Below are positions 45,202 through 54,205 of a DNA stretch of 64,000 nucleotides, in pieces. This DNA is from Devosia sp. (lineage in GTDB: Bacteria > Pseudomonadota > Alphaproteobacteria > Rhizobiales > Devosiaceae). The DNA is taken from NCBI RefSeq assembly GCF_017744655.1, contig NZ_JAGIAW010000001.1, positions 1,054,001-1,118,000 on the forward strand. Direction: 5' to 3'. Position numbers and translations under genes: made by a program. Under the pieces are notes generated by a model. It saw only the letters and a list, made by a program, of their open reading frames with translations, made no database searches and was not told the DNA's origin. The stretch's first letter is position 1; every line of letters starts with the position of its first letter.

Positions 45202-46563
45202 TCAGACCAGAGCGACGATTTTCTTTTTCTTCCAGACAAACTGATACCAGGCCGCTTGCAGCACCAGCATCATGGTGAAGCTGGCGGAATAGGCCACCCA
45301 GATGCCGGTGAGCCCGAGGCTGGTCTGGCTGAGCCAGATGGCGCCCGGCAGTTCGATGAGCAGAATGCAGGCGAGCGACAGGATCATCGGCGCGTAGACG
45401 GTGCCACTGGCGCGCATGATGCCCGAGAAGACCACGCTCCAGCCGAAGCAGAGCAGGCTCCACAGCACCACATGCAGCAGCGTTTCGGTCAGTTCGATCA
45501 CCGCAGGATCGGTGATGAACAGGGCCACGACGTGCTGGCTGAAGAGATAGGCCAGGACGATCAGGCCGCCGGTGATGATCAGGTTGAGCATCAGGGCCGT
45601 GCGGGTGATGGCGCCGAGCTGTTCGGATTTTCGCGCGCCAATCGCCTGGGCGGCAAAGATCGAGGCCGCGATGCCGATCGACATAGCCGGAAACTGCACA
45701 TAGCTCATTACCTGCCCCAGCGCGCCATAGGCCGCCGTTGCGTCGGACCCGAAGCGGTTGACGAGGCCAACCACCACGATGCCGGCGATGGACGAGATGA
45801 CCATTTGCAGGCCGGCCGGAATGCCAAGTTTCAGGATAAGGCCGAGCAGCTTGAAATCCGGGCGGATCATGGCGCCGAGCAGCACCCCGTCCGGCGCCAG
45901 CGGCATATTGCGCAAGCGCATATAGACGAAGAGGAAGACTAGCACCGTGAGGAAGCCGGAGATCATGGCCACGGCGGCGGCGTTGACACCCAATTGCGGC
46001 AGGCCGAACCAGCCCTGAATGAGGGCGGGCGTGACGAGCAGGCTCACCACCATGGAGAGAATGAGCGACATCAGGGGCGTGACCGTATCGCCCACGCCGC
46101 GCAGGACCGAGGTGACGACCAGGAACAGGAAGAAGCCAGGCATGCCGACAAGCACGATGCGGGCATAGCCGACCGACATGCCGAGGATGTTTTCGGGCGC
46201 GCCCAGAACCGTGAGGATCTGTTCGGTCCAGATGCCGCCGACGATGGAGACGATGAGGCCGAGCACGATCGTGGTGGCCAGCGTGGTGCCGGCAACCTGC
46301 TTGACCTTGTCGATGTTTTTGGCGCCCCAGGCCTGGCCGATCAGGATGGTCGAGCCCGCGGAGAGACCGATGATAAAGCTCATCAGGAAGAACATGATCG
46401 GGAAGAAGGTGGCGGTCGCCGCCAATGCTTCGACGCCGATCATCTGGCCTACATAGATGGAATTTACCGTTCCCGACAGGGCCTGAAGAATATTCGAGGC
46501 CATGAGGGGAAGCAGAAAGAAGGCGAACCGCTGCCAGAGGGGGCGGGTGGAATGGGGGTCCAT
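45202..46563 (-). CDS. MATE-family efflux transporter
   Basis: A 453-residue inner-membrane protein with 12 predicted helices in two homologous halves (starting FFLLPLMASNILQALSGTVNSIYVGQMIGVEALAATA and LKLGIPAGLQMVISSIAGIVVVGLVNRFG). This is the DinF/NorM-type multidrug and toxin extrusion architecture, exchanging drugs or metabolites for H+ or Na+. Substrate not predictable. It is a single gene, divergent from azlC across 286 bases; that gap contains a CACCTC/GAGGTG hairpin near 46667 in the possible MATE leader but no gene. Confidence 0.92.
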   Translation of the reverse strand: MDPHSTRPLWQRFAFFLLPLMASNILQALSGTVNSIYVGQMIGVEALAATATFFPIMFFLMSFIIGLSAGSTILIGQAWGAKNIDKVKQVAGTTLATTIVLGLIVSIVGGIWTEQILTVLGAPENILGMSVGYARIVLVGMPGFFLFLVVTSVLRGVGDTVTPLMSLILSMVVSLLVTPALIQGWFGLPQLGVNAAAVAMISGFLTVLVFLFVYMRLRNMPLAPDGVLLGAMIRPDFKLLGLILKLGIPAGLQMVISSIAGIVVVGLVNRFGSDATAAYGALGQVMSYVQFPAMSIGIAASIFAAQAIGARKSEQLGAITRTALMLNLIITGGLIVLAYLFSQHVVALFITDPAVIELTETLLHVVLWSLLCFGWSVVFSGIMRASGTVYAPMILSLACILLIELPGAIWLSQTSLGLTGIWVAYSASFTMMLVLQAAWYQFVWKKKKIVALV

Positions 46564-46849
46564 GAGAACGCTCCAGAGAAACGAGTCATAACGCTGTCGT
46601 CACGGCGGCAGGCCCCGGACCGGCAGAAGCTGAGAAAAGTTCACGACGCCGGGGGGACCAATTCACACCTCGAAAAAGAGGTGCCGGCTGGACGGGCGCT
46701 GGAGGCTTGGCAATGACAGGGAGGTTGTCTACGCCGCGGCGGGAGGAGCGTCAACGCCGCGATGAGGGCCTTGCGATCAAAGATGGCGATGGGAGCCATC
46801 AGGACTTGTCATCGCTCCCCTGCCCCCTGGCCGTGCTAGAGAATGGGCC

Positions 46850-47578
46850 ATGACAGACATTGCAGCCAGCCTCGATTCCCGGATGGATCAGTTTCTTGCA
46901 GGCGCAAGAGCCTGCGTGCCCGTCGCCATTTCGGTCGCGGCCTATGGCCTGGTCTGGGGTGTGCTGGCGCGGGGCGCCGGGCTGAGCCTATTGGAAGTAA
47001 TCATGATGAGCGCGCTGGTTTTTGCCGGCTCGGCGCAATTCGTGGCGCTCGACCTCTGGACCGCGACGCCTGCCGCGCTGCCGATTGGTGCGCTGGTGCT
47101 GGCGGCGCTGATCGTCAATCTGCGTTACCTGTTGCTGACGGCCACGCTGCGGCCGCTTTATCCGGCAAAGGGGCTCCTTGGCGGTGCGCTCAGCATGTAT
47201 CTCGTGACCGATGAAAACTGGGCCATGACGGTGGCCGCCATGGCGCGCGGAAAGGGTTCGGTCGCCTTCCTGATGGGCGGTGGGGCGCTGGCCTGGATCG
47301 CCTGGATGTCTACCAATCTCGTCGGCTATGGGCTCGGCTCGGCCATAGACGATCCCTCGCGCTGGGGGCTGGATTTCGCCTTCACGGCCACGTTCCTGGC
47401 GCTGCTGCTGGGCATGTGGAAGGGGCGCGGCGATCTCGTGCCCTGGCTGGTGGCAGCACTGGCGGCGATTCTGACCTCGCGCCTCGTCGAAGGTAGCTGG
47501 CACATTCTGGTGGGTGGCGTGATCGGCAGCCTTGTCGGCGCCTATCTGGAGACGCGGAAAAATGCTGACAAGTCCTGA
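46850..47578 (+). CDS. azlC: AzlC-family branched-chain amino acid exporter subunit
   Basis: A 242-residue membrane protein with about seven helices. Recognisable AzlC/YgaZ segments are CVPVAISVAAYGLVWGVLARGAGLSLLEVIMMSALVFAGSAQFVAL, NLRYLLLTATLRPLYPAKG and AVYLVTDENWAM-like LVTDENWAMTVA. With AzlD (YgaH) it forms an exporter for valine, leucine, isoleucine or methionine-type compounds. Its stop lies 17 bases inside the azlD frame, so the two are coupled. Confidence 0.93.
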   Translation: MTDIAASLDSRMDQFLAGARACVPVAISVAAYGLVWGVLARGAGLSLLEVIMMSALVFAGSAQFVALDLWTATPAALPIGALVLAALIVNLRYLLLTATLRPLYPAKGLLGGALSMYLVTDENWAMTVAAMARGKGSVAFLMGGGALAWIAWMSTNLVGYGLGSAIDDPSRWGLDFAFTATFLALLLGMWKGRGDLVPWLVAALAAILTSRLVEGSWHILVGGVIGSLVGAYLETRKNADKS

Positions 47579-47870
47579 GGCCGTTGCCGCTATTCTCGGC
47601 ATGGCCATCGTGACCATGGCCGTCAAGGCCAGCGGTTTTCTCCTGGCGGACCGCCTGCCCCGCGACGGCTTTGCGGCGGCCTGGCTGCGGCATATCCCCG
47701 GCGCGGTGCTGGCGGCGCTGGTGGCGCCGGCCGTCGTGACCGGGGGCGTCGCGGAGGCCATTGCCGCGGCAGCGACGGCGGCCGTGTTCATTCTCTCGAA
47801 AAATCTCTTTGCGGCCATGGCGATCGGTGTTGCCACCGTTTACGCCGTTCGCTTGCTGGTCGCTGGATAA
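47562..47870 (+). CDS. azlD: AzlD-family exporter subunit
   Basis: A 102-residue small membrane protein with three to four helices (AAILGMAIVTMAVKASGFLLADRL, HIPGAVLAALVAPAVVTGG, AAIAAAATAAVFILSKNLFAAMAIGVATVYAVRLL). It is the partner of AzlC in branched-chain amino acid export. ATG 47562 overlaps azlC by 17 bases. The tRNA-Leu gene begins 53 bases downstream with its own promoter overlapping the end region. Confidence 0.92.
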   Translation: MLTSPEAVAAILGMAIVTMAVKASGFLLADRLPRDGFAAAWLRHIPGAVLAALVAPAVVTGGVAEAIAAAATAAVFILSKNLFAAMAIGVATVYAVRLLVAG

Positions 47871-47884
47871 ACATGCCGAGGCAG

Positions 47885-47913
47885 TTGCCAGCCGCACCGC
47901 TCTAGGCTAGGAA
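47885..47913 (+). promoter_or_regulatory. Candidate promoter of tRNA-Leu
   Basis: TTGCCA (47885-47890), 17 bases, TAGGAA (47908-47913), placed about ten bases before the mature tRNA 5' end. The -35 match is good and the -10 match is weak. Confidence 0.45.
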
Positions 47914-47923
47914 CCGTGCCCGT

Positions 47924-48007
47924 GCCCCTCTGGCGGAATGGTAGACGCAGAGGACTCAAAATCCTCCGCCGCGAGGCGTGCCGGTTCGAGTCCGGCGGGG
48001 GGCACCA
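47924..48007 (+). tRNA. tRNA-Leu, anticodon CAA
   Basis: An 84-base tRNA with acceptor GCCCCTC pairing GGGGGGC (one T-G wobble), D arm GGCGGAATGGTAGACGC, anticodon stem GAGGA/TCCTC around loop CTCAAAA giving anticodon CAA (reads TTG), a long class II variable arm CGCCGCGAGGCGTG, T arm CCGGTTCGAGTCCGG, discriminator A and an encoded CCA at 48005-48007. The long variable arm and leucine-type D loop confirm identity. Confidence 0.97.
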
Positions 48008-48087
48008 TTTTACCCGACATTGTTGCTGCCGCCGCGCTTTCTGGGCGGGCCGCTTGGCTATTGTAGTCCCAGGCTCACCCTCTCATG

Positions 48088-48116
48088 ATCCTGGCGCGAG
48101 GCTGACGCGCCAGGAT
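48088..48116. terminator. Hairpin between tRNA-Leu and DUF4344 gene
   Basis: ATCCTGGCGCG and CGCGCCAGGAT form a perfect 11-pair stem around a seven-base loop. A weak ATTTG follows on the plus strand and there is no T tract on the minus strand. It probably separates the convergent tRNA and DUF4344 transcripts. Confidence 0.6.
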
Positions 48117-48129
48117 TTGCGAGCTAGGC

Positions 48130-49107
48130 CTAGTCCGCCTGCACCGTCATGAAGGTATCGATGATATAGTCCCAGCTCGCGTCGTAGCGGGCGAATTCCT
48201 GTGGGCAGCGCAGGGCGCGGGCCGAGGGGAGGATGTTCAGGGCGTCGGTCTTCTTGAGCCAGTCCATGACCTTGTCCTCATCGAAGGCGTCGGGGTTCTT
48301 GTTGATGGTATCGAAAACCATGACCATGCCCGGTGCGAGGATTGGGCCATAGGTGTCCGTATCGGAGCCAAGCACAAGGCACATGACGTCGTAGTAGCGC
48401 TGCTGGCCAAGGCTGTGTTCGTTGGCGAGGATCGAGCGCGAGATCTCCTCGGGCGCGAAGGATAGTTGCTTGAAGAAATAGGCACCAAGGAGAGCGATGC
48501 GGGAGGGGCGATCCTCGAAGGCATCGCCTTCCTCATCGGCGCCGATCAGGGTCAGGGCTGCGAACTGGTCGACGGCGTCTTCCTCGCGGCCGGTGATCGG
48601 CAGATCGTAGAGCGCCGTCAGGCCATGGCCGAGTTCGTGGAGGAGCACGAAAAGGGTGGTGCCGCTGAGGACGGTTTCCTGGTCGGCCCAGCGGAAGAAC
48701 TCGCCGTCCTGGCCTTCGAGATATTCGTAGCTCTGGTTGTAGTCGGCGACCAGCTCGTAGCAGAAGGTGATGCTCTGCTCGCTGGGGCTCCAATAGGCGT
48801 TTGAATAGCCGCAATCGGTAAAGGTGACCGGGACATCGACCGGCAGAGCAATCTGGTCGGCCAATTCATCGAGGACGTCGGCAAAGAGGCCATCCTTCTC
48901 GAATTTGCTGCGGACCAGGCCAATCTCGCGGATATTGCTCGGCTCGAAGGTCAGGATGAAGCGGTGTTCGCCGAGGACTGGGCCGGCAGCGGCGCCTGGG
49001 GTTAGCGCCTCGACCTCAACGTCTTCGGGAAATCCGACGGTATCCTGGGCAAGCGCCGGAGTGGCAATCAGGCTGGCCAGCAGGCCGAAATGAATCAATG
49101 AACGCAA
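48130..49107 (-). CDS. DUF4344 putative zinc metallopeptidase, secreted
   Basis: A 325-residue exported protein. A signal peptide (LIHFGLLASLIATPALAQ) precedes a gluzincin-like catalytic site HELGHG in LFVLLHELGHGLTALYDLPITGREEDAVDQFAAL, with the downstream EEDAVDQ supplying a likely third ligand. DUF4344 proteins have this motif but no known substrate. The most likely start is TTG 49105-49107, because GAGGGGG lies six bases upstream; a TTG seven codons earlier is possible and no ATG fits. Several acidic residues follow the signal peptide. It is a single gene. Confidence 0.85.
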   Translation of the reverse strand: MRSLIHFGLLASLIATPALAQDTVGFPEDVEVEALTPGAAAGPVLGEHRFILTFEPSNIREIGLVRSKFEKDGLFADVLDELADQIALPVDVPVTFTDCGYSNAYWSPSEQSITFCYELVADYNQSYEYLEGQDGEFFRWADQETVLSGTTLFVLLHELGHGLTALYDLPITGREEDAVDQFAALTLIGADEEGDAFEDRPSRIALLGAYFFKQLSFAPEEISRSILANEHSLGQQRYYDVMCLVLGSDTDTYGPILAPGMVMVFDTINKNPDAFDEDKVMDWLKKTDALNILPSARALRCPQEFARYDASWDYIIDTFMTVQAD

Positions 49108-49239
49108 AATACGCCCCCTCTTTCTCAATCAACGGCCGCACCATAGGGGTGAAGCGGAGGATGAGAAGCGAAAGCAAAGCCTAGTGTGAAGGCTTCCTTT
49201 ACGAGGCGCATCAGAGGTTTAGCAAGCGCGTGGCTTTGC

Positions 49240-49518
49240 CTAGAAAACGGGTGTGACAGGCTTGGGGAAGTTCAGCGAGTCGAAGCGGCGCTGGAGCTGG
49301 ATGTCGTCGATCTTGCGCTCGATGGCGTTGATCTCGACCTTGTACTGATACTGCTCGCTCTTCCGCGAGAGCTCCTGCTGGAGGCAGACCAGCCTTTGCT
49401 GGTTGGCTTCGATGGCTGCCGCGGTATCGCCGGCCATCGGCGCGGGGCATGCTGCCATTGCCGGCACGATGGTGCAGGCAGCAAAGAGGATGGCGAAGGG
49501 CAAGCGTCTCTTGGTCAT
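49240..49518 (-). CDS. Small secreted coiled-coil protein, unknown
   Basis: A 92-residue protein with a signal peptide (LPFAILFAACTIVPAMA, cut near 22) and a mature part that is almost entirely one predicted helix (AAAIEANQQRLVCLQQELSRKSEQYQYKVEINAIERKIDDIQLQRRFD). The first mature residue area contains AACPAP, so lipidation at C24 cannot be excluded, although the pattern MAAC is a poor lipobox. No family recognised. It lies 59 bases after the PBP1A stop on the same strand and may be co-transcribed, which hints at an envelope role. Confidence 0.65.
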   Translation of the reverse strand: MTKRRLPFAILFAACTIVPAMAACPAPMAGDTAAAIEANQQRLVCLQQELSRKSEQYQYKVEINAIERKIDDIQLQRRFDSLNFPKPVTPVF

Positions 49519-49577
49519 GGTCTCAAGATGGGCATTCGCTGCGGCGGGTGCAAATCACGACGAAGGGACTTAGTGAC

Positions 49578-52061
49578 CTAGTCGCTCGAGAGGCTCTGCG
49601 GTGCGCTCAGGCTCGGATCGAGGAATTGGCCATTGCTGCTCGGCTGGGTGACCACGGCGCCCCCATATTGCTGTTGCATCTGCATCTGGCGCATGGCCGC
49701 GTCATAGCCCTGCACTTCGACGCCGATGACGGAGGTCATCAGGTTCGGGCCGGTGCCGGGCTTGAAGGCTTCCTGAATGCCGGATTCGCCTTCGTAGGCT
49801 TGAACACCGGTGCTTGGATTGATCCAGGCCGTGGTCATACCGGATGGCGTGTTGAACGGGGTCGCGGGCTTGCCCTGCATAGCCTTGGCCATGAAGTTGG
49901 TGAAGATCGGCACGGCGAGGCCGCCGCCGGTCGAGGCATTGCCCATAGAGCGCGGACGGTCGTAGCCGACATAGATGCCAACGGCGAGGTCGGGGGTGAA
50001 GCCGACGAACCAGGCGTCCTTGTAGTCATTGGTGGTGCCGGTTTTGCCGGCGACGGGACGATTGAGGGCCCGGGCGGCAGTACCGGTGCCACGCTGGACG
50101 ACGCCTTCCATCATCGAAGTGATCTGGTAGGCGGTCATCGGATCGAGAACCTGAGGACGGTTGTCGAGAATGCGCGGTTCGCCCTGCCCGTGCCAGTCGG
50201 CAGCGGAGCAGCCTTCGCAGACACGCTCGTCGTGGCGGTAGACGGTGGTGCCGTAGCGGTCCTGGATGCGGTCGATGAGGGTCGGCACGATCTTCCGGCC
50301 ACCATTGGCGATGGTCGCATAGGCCGAGGTCATGCGCATATTGGTGGTTTCGCCGGCACCGAGGGACATGGCGAGGACCGGCTGCATGTCGTCATAGATG
50401 CCGAACATGCGCGCGTATTCGGCGATGAGCGGCATGCCGATGTCGCGGGCGAGGCGAACGGTCATGACGTTTCGGCTGCGTTCGATGCCGCGGCGGAGCG
50501 TTTGCGGACCGTAGAATTCCTGAGCGTAGTTTTCCGGGCGCCAGATGGAGCCGTCGCCATTGCGGATTTCGACGGGGGCGTCGAGGACGACGGATGCAGG
50601 GGTGTAGCCATTGTCGAGCGCTGCCGCATAGACGATGGGCTTGAAGGAGGAGCCGGGCTGACGCAGGGCCTGCGTGGCGCGGTTGAACTCGGATTCGGCG
50701 AAGGAGAAACCGCCGACCATGGCGAGGACGCGGCCAGTACGCGGGTCCATGGCGACGAGCGAACCTTCGACTTCGGGCACCTGCTCCAGGGTGAAAATAC
50801 CCTGCTTGCCGGCGACCGGGGAGACGTAGACGACGTCGCCGACCTTGACGATGTCTTCGACGCGCTTGGAAATCCAGCGGATTTCGGGGCCGGAGAGCGT
50901 ACCTTCGACTCGCTCGGGACTTGAGGCACCGTCGACATCATTTTCCGGGCGGAGGCCGATGCGAGCTTCGTTGCCGCCGACGGAGAGCACGACGGCGAGC
51001 TGCCATTCGGGCACGTCGCTCAGCGGCTTTATCTTGGCGACGTCGAGGCCCCAATCATCGCCCAACTCGATGCTTGCGACCGGACCGCGGAAACCGCGGG
51101 TATGGTCGTATTCGATCAGGCCATCCATCAGGGCGCGACGGGCATATTCCTGGAGGCGCGGCTCAAGCGTGGTGCGGACCGAGAGGCCGCCGCCATAGAG
51201 CTGGTCTTCGCCGTAGAGTTTTGCCAGTTCGCGGCGCACGTCTTCGGTAAAGTATTCGGCGGCATAGACCTGGCTGCCGGAGGCACGCGGGATGACGTTA
51301 AGGGGCGCTTCCTTGGCGACAGCAGCTTCCTCGGGCGTAGCATAGCCATTCTCGACCATGCGGTCGATCACCCAATTGCGGCGCTCGATAGCGGCCTGCG
51401 GGCGGCGGAAGGGATGGTAATTGTTCGGACCCTTGGGGAGCGCGGCGATGTAAGCGGCCTCGGGCAGTGTGAGCTGGTAGAGCGCCTTGTCGAAATAGTT
51501 CAGGGCCGCGGCGGCAACACCGTAGGAATTGAGGCCGAGGAAGATTTCGTTGAGGTAGAGCTCGAGGATCTTGTCCTTGGAGAAGGTCGACTCGATGCGG
51601 ATGGCGAGGATCGCCTCCTGAATCTTTCGATCCCAGGTCTGCTCGGAGGTGAGCAGGAAGTTCTTGGCAACCTGCTGGGTGATGCTGGAACCACCGCCCT
51701 GAATGGAGCTGTTGCCGTCCATGCGGGCGAGAAGGTTGTCGCGCAGGGCGCGGACGATGCCGTCGATGGCGATGCCGTTGTGGGAGTAGAAATCCTTGTC
51801 TTCGGCGGAAAGGAAAGCGTGGACGAGAAGCGGTGGAACCGTTTCGATCGGCTGAAAAAGGCGACGTTCCCTAGCGTATTCGGCCAACAGGGTGCCGTCG
51901 GCCGCGTGGACGCGGGTGGTCACGGGCGGCTGGTAGTCCTTGAGGACGGTGTAGTCAGGCAGCTGCGCGGAGACAGTGGCGAGATAGACGGCGGCTATGG
52001 CGACGCCACCAAGCGCCACGAACATGCCGAAACCGAACAGCCAGCCGAGTAGACGAAACAT
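49578..52061 (-). CDS. mrcA: Penicillin-binding protein 1A
   Basis: Bifunctional class A PBP: glycosyltransferase plus transpeptidase. 827 residues. A membrane anchor (FGMFVALGGVAIAAVYLATV, about 11-30) precedes the GT51 domain with EDKDFYSHNGIAIDGIVRA, GGSSITQQVAKNF and RKIQEAILAIRIE; an OB-like linker follows (about 320-420); the transpeptidase carries SSFK in RQPGSSFKPIVYAAA, a serine-asparagine motif in ERSRNVMTV and KTGTTNDYKDAWFVGF. It lies 221 bases after amiC on the same strand with a family A repeat pair between, the usual alphaproteobacterial amidase-PBP1A order. Confidence 0.96.
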   Translation of the reverse strand: MFRLLGWLFGFGMFVALGGVAIAAVYLATVSAQLPDYTVLKDYQPPVTTRVHAADGTLLAEYARERRLFQPIETVPPLLVHAFLSAEDKDFYSHNGIAIDGIVRALRDNLLARMDGNSSIQGGGSSITQQVAKNFLLTSEQTWDRKIQEAILAIRIESTFSKDKILELYLNEIFLGLNSYGVAAAALNYFDKALYQLTLPEAAYIAALPKGPNNYHPFRRPQAAIERRNWVIDRMVENGYATPEEAAVAKEAPLNVIPRASGSQVYAAEYFTEDVRRELAKLYGEDQLYGGGLSVRTTLEPRLQEYARRALMDGLIEYDHTRGFRGPVASIELGDDWGLDVAKIKPLSDVPEWQLAVVLSVGGNEARIGLRPENDVDGASSPERVEGTLSGPEIRWISKRVEDIVKVGDVVYVSPVAGKQGIFTLEQVPEVEGSLVAMDPRTGRVLAMVGGFSFAESEFNRATQALRQPGSSFKPIVYAAALDNGYTPASVVLDAPVEIRNGDGSIWRPENYAQEFYGPQTLRRGIERSRNVMTVRLARDIGMPLIAEYARMFGIYDDMQPVLAMSLGAGETTNMRMTSAYATIANGGRKIVPTLIDRIQDRYGTTVYRHDERVCEGCSAADWHGQGEPRILDNRPQVLDPMTAYQITSMMEGVVQRGTGTAARALNRPVAGKTGTTNDYKDAWFVGFTPDLAVGIYVGYDRPRSMGNASTGGGLAVPIFTNFMAKAMQGKPATPFNTPSGMTTAWINPSTGVQAYEGESGIQEAFKPGTGPNLMTSVIGVEVQGYDAAMRQMQMQQQYGGAVVTQPSSNGQFLDPSLSAPQSLSSD

Positions 52062-52125
52062 GCGATCAGATACTCCACGGACGCCGGTTATGTTCGGCGG
52101 CCACCGTCGTTGTAGTTTTCACCGT

Positions 52126-52189
52126 GTCATCCCCGCGAAAGCGGGGACCTCAGTTCCCAAACAGGGGTTCCCGCTTTCGCGGGAATGAC
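52126..52189. repeat. Repeat family A, head-to-head pair
   Basis: Units at 52126-52147 and 52168-52189 face each other with about 20 bases between, the same layout as at 826-896, including the ACCGTGGGG flank. The pair lies in the 221-base gap between amiC and mrcA, which are co-directional. Confidence 0.9.
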
Positions 52190-52282
52190 ACCGTGGGGGT
52201 GGATAGATCCACATGGTTGTGGCCGAGACTCTCCCGGCATTTTCAGAATAGCAGAGCGGGCGCGGGCGCTTAATCACTTTGC

Positions 52283-53563
52283 TTAGGGTTCGGCTTCGAC
52301 GCTGTCGAAATAGGTAGAAATGCCACGCGCAATCGCCTCGGCAGTGCGGTTCTGCCAGTCGGACTGGGTCAGGTTGGTGATGTCGTCGAGATTGGAGAGG
52401 AAGCCCAGTTCGATGAGCACAGAAGGCACATCGGGGGCCTGCAGCACGAAGAAATCGGCCTGACGCACGGGGAAGCGACGCAGGGCGACGCTGGGTTCGA
52501 GTTGATGCACGATGGCTTGCGCGGCGACATAGGACTGCTTGCGCATTTCGCGGCGCATCAGGTCGAGTAGGATGTCCACGACCTCGGGAGCCATTTGCGG
52601 CATGGCGAAGCCGGCGATGACGTCGGACTTGTTTTCGGTGTCGGCCAGCACCTTGTCGAGCACGTCGGTAGCGTTTTCATCGCGCGTATAGACGCTCGCG
52701 CCGCGGATTTCGGGCTGCTGAAAACTGTCGGCGTGAATGGAAAGGAAGATGTCAGCCTTGTTGGTACGGGCAAGATCGACGCGTTCTTCGAGGCGGAGAT
52801 AGGTATCGTCTTCACGCGTCAGGGCGACGTCGAAGCGGCCGGATTCGACGAGGAGTTCCTGCAATTTGAGGGAGAAGGCGAGGACGATGTCCTTTTCCCG
52901 GATGCCGTTATGGGCTTCTGCACCGCTATCGATGCCGCCGTGGCCGGGGTCGATGACGACGAGCGGGCGCGTAGCAATGGGGAGTTCGGAGCCGCCGGCG
53001 GGCGTGGATTCGGCTGTGGTTTCGGCGACAGTGGCCGAAGTGGTGCGGTCGCGCTCGACATTGGCGGCGAAGGTCTCGGCATCTGCGGGAATGATGTCGA
53101 CGACGAGCCGGGCGGGCTGATCTTCGAAGGGATCGAGGACATAAGCCTGCTGCACCTGAGCAGGTGCAGCGAGCGTCAGGGTGGTGCGGACACGGTCGGA
53201 GGCCGCCTGCTCTACCAGATAGGACTCGATGAGCGTCGTCTCGGACGGAGCACCGCTGGGCTCGGGCACCGAGAAGGTGCCGGCGCGGACGTCGATGGCG
53301 AGGCGGTTGGGCTCCGCGAGGGAAACGAAGGAGAATTCGGTTTTCGAGGCGAGGTCGATGACGAGGCGCGCGCGATCCTCACCAACAGTGACGCGCACGT
53401 CGATGACATTGGGGAGGCCAACGGGAATGGCAGCGGGCGCGGCTTCCTGTGCGTGAAGCGACAGGGTCGGGGCAAAAGCCAGGAAGAGCCCAAGGACGAG
53501 CGAGCGGATGACGCGAAAATTCAAAACTGGTCGGGCCCCATGCGTATGGCGAAACCGTGTCAC
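52283..53563 (-). CDS. amiC: N-acetylmuramoyl-L-alanine amidase with AMIN domain
   Basis: Periplasmic peptidoglycan amidase for daughter-cell separation. The 426 residues contain a signal peptide (LVLGLFLAFAPTLSLHAQ), an AMIN domain (about 50-160: VIDVRVTVGEDRARLVIDLAS...), a short linker and the Amidase_3 domain with VIDPGHGGIDSGA, REKDIVLAFSLKLQELL, FLSIHADSF and the catalytic glutamate in VPSVLIELGFLSNLDD. The start is uncertain: GTG 53561-53563 or a TTG 14 codons later (NFRVIRSLVL). It is divergent from rne across the 571-base gap and upstream of mrcA. Confidence 0.94.
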   Translation of the reverse strand: MTRFRHTHGARPVLNFRVIRSLVLGLFLAFAPTLSLHAQEAAPAAIPVGLPNVIDVRVTVGEDRARLVIDLASKTEFSFVSLAEPNRLAIDVRAGTFSVPEPSGAPSETTLIESYLVEQAASDRVRTTLTLAAPAQVQQAYVLDPFEDQPARLVVDIIPADAETFAANVERDRTTSATVAETTAESTPAGGSELPIATRPLVVIDPGHGGIDSGAEAHNGIREKDIVLAFSLKLQELLVESGRFDVALTREDDTYLRLEERVDLARTNKADIFLSIHADSFQQPEIRGASVYTRDENATDVLDKVLADTENKSDVIAGFAMPQMAPEVVDILLDLMRREMRKQSYVAAQAIVHQLEPSVALRRFPVRQADFFVLQAPDVPSVLIELGFLSNLDDITNLTQSDWQNRTAEAIARGISTYFDSVEAEP

Positions 53564-54134
53564 ATGCCCTTCGGGCGATTCTGCGGCATTTTTGGCTTAT
53601 GCGATGATTTGCAACAGGGCGCAAAGAATGGGCCACGGCAATAAGCCCGATATTCCTCACATTTAGACTTTCCTGTTGCCAATCTGGCGCAACCGCCATA
53701 CACGCTTATATGAAGGCGCAGGAGTTTCGCGAGCGCCAGCGAAAGGGTTTCAAAGTCCCTTCGCGCCGCTGCGAACCCCCGGCTAGCCAGTGTGCCACAC
53801 AAGCACCTGCCCGGCATGAAAGCGGCGATTTTCAACGCCTTCGCAAACGAATTTCGGTCCCTCACGGGGATCGGACGGTGGTTGGCCTTTGGGGCCGGCC
53901 ATCCAATAGGAAGAGGTCATATGGCCCGCAGGCGGACAAAGCGCGACGCGATCGAACTGAACGATTGCCGTTTTGCTTCGCCCTTTCTCCCGGCCATGAC
54001 CGAATTTGCTGGTGCGCAGAACGTGAGAGGTTCGCGCCCGATTGTTTTCAACACATTCGCCCCGCAACGCGCCGAGCCAGGTTCTCCGGTTCGCCGGCTG
54101 ACGCCCTTTGGCGCGCGGGTGCGCGGAGTAAATT
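53564..54134 (+). promoter_or_regulatory. 571-base rne/amiC divergent region with long rne leader
   Basis: The region contains the amiC promoter and a likely rne promoter; TTGCCA (53676-53681) with TACACG after 17 bases is the best but weak candidate. The presumed rne leader is about 425 bases and GC-rich with hairpins (GCGAAAGGG/CCCTTCGC near 53743, GGCC-rich stem near 53885). Long structured rne leaders serve RNase E autoregulation in several bacteria. An upstream frame at 53921 overlaps the rne start and is listed separately. Confidence 0.5.
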
Positions 54135-54205
54135 ATGGCAACCAAGAGAATGCTGGTGGATGCCATCCACCCGGAAGAAACACGGATTGTCGTCACAGCC
54201 GGTAA
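53921..54205 (+). CDS. Possible upstream ORF in the rne leader (94 residues)
   Basis: ATG 53921 is preceded by AGGAAGAGG, a better ribosome-binding site than that of rne itself. The frame runs 94 codons, out of frame with rne, and ends 71 bases inside the rne coding region. The product (MARRRTKRDAIELND...) is arginine-rich and has no family resemblance, and the part overlapping rne is constrained by rne. It may be a regulatory upstream frame rather than a protein gene, or chance. Confidence 0.3.
   Translation: MARRRTKRDAIELNDCRFASPFLPAMTEFAGAQNVRGSRPIVFNTFAPQRAEPGSPVRRLTPFGARVRGVNYGNQENAGGCHPPGRNTDCRHSR

Noticed and set aside
46564..46849. Small RNA or gene between the MATE and azlC genes
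   Set aside because: There are short hairpins (CACCTC/GAGGTG near 46667) but no terminator with T tract and no coding-like frame.
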